Assembly (NCBI GenBank): GCA_903891755.1
Contig: CAITFY010000134.1
Span: 1-7,827, forward strand
Direction of reading: 5' to 3'
Length of the DNA: 7,827 bases
Origin: an uncultured Actinomycetes bacterium
GTDB lineage: Bacteria; Actinomycetota; Actinomycetes; Nanopelagicales; Nanopelagicaceae
A program made the position numbers and the translations under genes. The number at the start of each line of letters is the position of its first letter. The stretch's first letter is position 1. Under the pieces are notes generated by a model. It worked only from the letters and a program-made list of their open reading frames with translations. It searched no databases and was not told the DNA's origin. Positions 5,685 to 7,827 of the stretch are shown here, piece by piece.

Positions 5685-7549
5685 GTACTGGTTTAGGCGA
5701 TCTTGATATCTACCTCATTGGTGAAGGTCGACATGAAGAACTCTGGAAGGCACTTGGTTCGCAGGTAAGACGCGATGAAAAGGGCGAACTTCTCGGCACC
5801 AACTTTTCGGTCTGGGCACCCAACGCTAGAGCAGTTGCGTTGATTGGCTCATTTAATTATTGGGATAAGAACTCCCATCCGATGTCACCACTTGGTTCAA
5901 GTGGAATCTGGCAACTCTTTGTTCCGGGCGTAGGTGCTGATACTCCTTATAAGTATTCAATTTTAGGAATCGGCGGCAATTGGGTTGATCACGCAGATCC
6001 AATGGCGAGAGCTACTGAGCATCCACCACACACCGCATCAGTTGTTACTGAGAGTAGATATGAATTTAAAGATGCTGCATGGATGGAGAAGCGCACTCAT
6101 GCAAAGCCATGGGAAGAAGCGCTCTCGGTTTATGAGGTGCATATTGGTTCATGGAAGCCAGGACTTACATATAAAGATCTCGCTACCGAACTCGTCTCCT
6201 ATGTAAAGGAGATGGGATTTACACATGTGGAGTTCTTGCCTGTCTGCGAACATCCATATGGACCATCATGGGGTTATCAAGTTACCTCTTTCTTCGCGCC
6301 GACCTCTCGCTTCGGTTCACCTGATGAACTTCGCTATCTTATTGATTCTCTCCACCTGGCCGACATCGGTGTGATTATGGATTGGGTCCCCGCGCACTTT
6401 CCAAAGGATCAATGGGCGCTGGCACAATTTGATGGAACCGCGCTCTACGAACATGCAGATCCACGTCAGGGAGAACATCCCGACTGGGGAACACTTATCT
6501 TCAACTACGACCGCAACGAGGTTCGCAACTTCCTAGTTGCCAGCGCTCTCTACTGGTTACAAGAGTTTCACATTGACGGAATTCGCGTAGATGCTGTTGC
6601 TTCGATGTTGTACTTGGATTACTCCCGCAAAGAGGGCGAGTGGATTCCAAACGAACATGGTGGACGAGAAAATCTTGGAGCAGTTCGTTTTCTCAAAGAG
6701 CTCACCGCAACCTGTTATCGCGAAGTTCCAGGCTGCATGATCATCGCGGAGGAATCCACCGCATGGCCGGGAGTTACTCGCTCCACGGAAAGTGGCGGAC
6801 TTGGTTTTGGGTTTAAGTGGAATATGGGCTGGATGCATGACACCCTGGAGTACATCCAAGAAGACCCCATTCATCGCATGTATCACCACAATGAAATCAC
6901 CAAGGCGATCTTGTATGCCTGGTCTGAGAATTACATGCTGCCCTTCTCACACGATGAAGTTGTACATGGCAAAGGTTCAATGATCTCCAAGATGCCTGGT
7001 GATCGTTGGCAGCAGCTCGCAAACCTCCGCGCACTCTATGGATTTATGTGGGCTCACCCTGGAAAGAAATTACTCTTCATGGGCTGTGAATTTGCGCAAT
7101 CAGAGGAGTGGAACGCCTCGCAATCACTTGATTGGCATCTCACTGAATATCAAGAGCACCAACAGATTCAGTCGACGGTCGCGGAATTAAATTCAACATA
7201 TAAAAACCACTCTGAGCTGTGGCAGCGAGATATAACTCCAGAAGGATTCCAGTGGCTGGTTGTTGATGATGGCGCCGCGAATGTGGTGGCCTTTGCACGC
7301 TTTGGCCACGATGGACGTCCTCTTGTATCGGTCACCAACTTTTCACCTGTTCCACACCATCACTATCAACTGCCATTACCTGGAAATCACAGTTGGAAAT
7401 TGGTTTTAAATACTGATGATCAGAAATTCGGTGGCTCTGGGGTCGCACCCCTCGATATACAGACGATTCAAAGTGAATATAAGGGTCTACCAACCCATGC
7501 AATCGTTGCAGTTCCACCACTAGCCACAATTTGGCTCACTCCTCAGTAA
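5681..7549 (+). CDS. glgB: 1,4-alpha-glucan branching enzyme (GlgB), without N1 domain
   Basis: GlgB moves short alpha-1,4 chains onto alpha-1,6 positions to branch glycogen. The 622-residue protein has a CBM48/N2 domain (about 36-140; GTNFSVWAPNAR at 39-50, FNYWD at 58-62), the linker motif YEVHIGSW (151-158), and a GH13 barrel with SWGYQ (196-200) and MDWVPAHFP (233-241). Catalytic residues are D304 (IRVDAVASM, nucleophile), E357 (IIAEEST, acid/base) and D425 (PFSHDEVVHGKG). Their spacings (53 and 121) equal those of E. coli D405, E458 and D526. The offset of 101 shows that the E. coli N1 domain is absent, while homology begins right at the N1/N2 junction. ATG 5681 overlaps the glgE stop by 4 bases and is preferred over an upstream GTG at 5618, which would add 21 residues lying inside glgE with no family similarity. 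A C-terminal beta domain ends in the typical PPLATIWL. Confidence 0.96.
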   Translation: MSTGLGDLDIYLIGEGRHEELWKALGSQVRRDEKGELLGTNFSVWAPNARAVALIGSFNYWDKNSHPMSPLGSSGIWQLFVPGVGADTPYKYSILGIGGNWVDHADPMARATEHPPHTASVVTESRYEFKDAAWMEKRTHAKPWEEALSVYEVHIGSWKPGLTYKDLATELVSYVKEMGFTHVEFLPVCEHPYGPSWGYQVTSFFAPTSRFGSPDELRYLIDSLHLADIGVIMDWVPAHFPKDQWALAQFDGTALYEHADPRQGEHPDWGTLIFNYDRNEVRNFLVASALYWLQEFHIDGIRVDAVASMLYLDYSRKEGEWIPNEHGGRENLGAVRFLKELTATCYREVPGCMIIAEESTAWPGVTRSTESGGLGFGFKWNMGWMHDTLEYIQEDPIHRMYHHNEITKAILYAWSENYMLPFSHDEVVHGKGSMISKMPGDRWQQLANLRALYGFMWAHPGKKLLFMGCEFAQSEEWNASQSLDWHLTEYQEHQQIQSTVAELNSTYKNHSELWQRDITPEGFQWLVVDDGAANVVAFARFGHDGRPLVSVTNFSPVPHHHYQLPLPGNHSWKLVLNTDDQKFGGSGVAPLDIQTIQSEYKGLPTHAIVAVPPLATIWLTPQ

Positions 7550-7564
7550 GGGTATTGTGTCCGC

Positions 7565-7827
7565 GTGGCACGCGGCGATCAAAGATACTTAGGCTCACAT
7601 GTAACCCATGAGGGAACCAATTTTGCCATCTGGGCGCCATCAGCAACCAAAGTTGAGCTCTGTCTGATTGATGTGGTCGATGGAAAATTCGTCGAAACTC
7701 GTCATGATCTAGTCGATCGCAATGGTCCGATTTATCACGGCTACTTTGCAGGAATTAGAGCCGGTCAGCGTTACGGCTTCCGGGTGTATGGCCCATGGGA
7801 ACCTGAAAAAGGCTGGCGCTTCAACCC
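7565..7827 (+). CDS. glgX: Glycogen debranching enzyme (GlgX), N-terminal part, cut by window end
   Basis: The last 263 bases hold the first 87 codons of a GH13 debranching enzyme (GlgX/TreX type, full proteins about 650-720 residues), which hydrolyses alpha-1,6 branches of glycogen limit dextrins. The visible part is the N-terminal CBM48 domain: YLGSHVTHEGTNFAIWAP (residues 9-26), KVELCLID (29-36), the HGYFAGIRAGQRYGFRV run (59-75), then YGPWEPEKGWRFN (75-87). The G-x-x-YGFRVYGPW...G-RFNP pattern is typical of GlgX and separates it from GlgB. GTG 7565 is the only start codon between the in-frame glgB stop and the domain; AAGGG at 7548-7552 lies 12 bases upstream, which is long for a ribosome site. 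The gap to glgB is 15 bases, so it probably belongs to the same transcript. The catalytic region lies outside the window. A maltooligosyltrehalose hydrolase (TreZ) or TreY is less likely given these motifs. Confidence 0.88.
   Translation, partial: MARGDQRYLGSHVTHEGTNFAIWAPSATKVELCLIDVVDGKFVETRHDLVDRNGPIYHGYFAGIRAGQRYGFRVYGPWEPEKGWRFN

Noticed and set aside
6557..6889. A 110-residue open frame on the - strand within glgB.
   Set aside because: It is antisense to the most conserved part of the GH13 barrel, has no motif and no ribosome site; it is a shadow of glgB.
7550..7564. A terminator between glgB and the next gene.
   Set aside because: The gap is only 15 bases and has neither a hairpin nor a T-run.
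5795..7660. Similar GTNFxxWAP stretches at about 5795 and 7613, suggesting a duplicated segment.
   Set aside because: They are the CBM48 domains of two different GH13 enzymes (GlgB and GlgX). The shared residues are family signatures, and the DNA around them is not repeated.
1..7827. Frequent GATCGC hexamers, as a possible uptake or methylation signal.
   Set aside because: They mostly come from common Asp-Arg pairs and the preferred GAT, ATC and CGC codons within genes; I see no regular spacing or flanking conservation. A count against a codon-shuffled control would decide it.

Overview
The window is a dense, ordinary-looking piece of bacterial chromosome, most likely actinobacterial. All eight genes I can support lie on the + strand, packed with gaps of 3 to 63 bases and one 4-base overlap. 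The actinobacterial assignment rests on a clear GlgE maltosyltransferase next to GlgB, on a DUF4395 membrane protein paired with a thioredoxin-like protein, and on the psuG/PfkB-kinase pair. Base composition looks close to even rather than GC-rich. Together with tight packing and two enzymes shorter than their usual actinobacterial or enterobacterial relatives, this suggests a small-genome aquatic actinobacterium (for example the Nanopelagicales/acI type or a similar lineage). That placement is inference and of low certainty.

Layout. Positions 1-738 hold the 3' three quarters of psuG (pseudouridine-5'-phosphate glycosidase), cut by the window edge. It is followed after 4 bases by a PfkB-family kinase (743-1621), probably pseudouridine kinase; together they would break pseudouridine into uracil and ribose 5-phosphate. 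After a 63-base gap, the largest in the window, comes a short membrane-anchored thioredoxin-like protein (1685-2101) and a DUF4395 membrane protein (2114-2521). Each of these two contains exactly two cysteines, both in a CxxC motif. Next is an aldehyde dehydrogenase of the gamma-aminobutyraldehyde (PatD) type (2525-3958).

Positions 3969-7827 form a glycogen/alpha-glucan cluster: glgE (3969-5684), glgB (5681-7549, overlapping glgE by ATGA) and the first 87 codons of glgX (7565 to the window end). GlgE extends alpha-1,4-glucan from maltose 1-phosphate, GlgB adds alpha-1,6 branches, and GlgX removes outer branches during breakdown. The treS/pep2 genes that make maltose 1-phosphate from trehalose do not lie between glgE and glgB here.

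The main points for a second look are: a GlgE that keeps all three catalytic acids but lacks the roughly 80-residue helical insert (domain S) of the Streptomyces enzyme; a GlgB without the N1 domain; and the Trx-like/DUF4395 pair as a possible membrane thiol-redox couple of unknown substrate. I found no RNA genes, mobile elements, CRISPR, long repeats or convincing terminators. I did not find an obviously unprecedented system.
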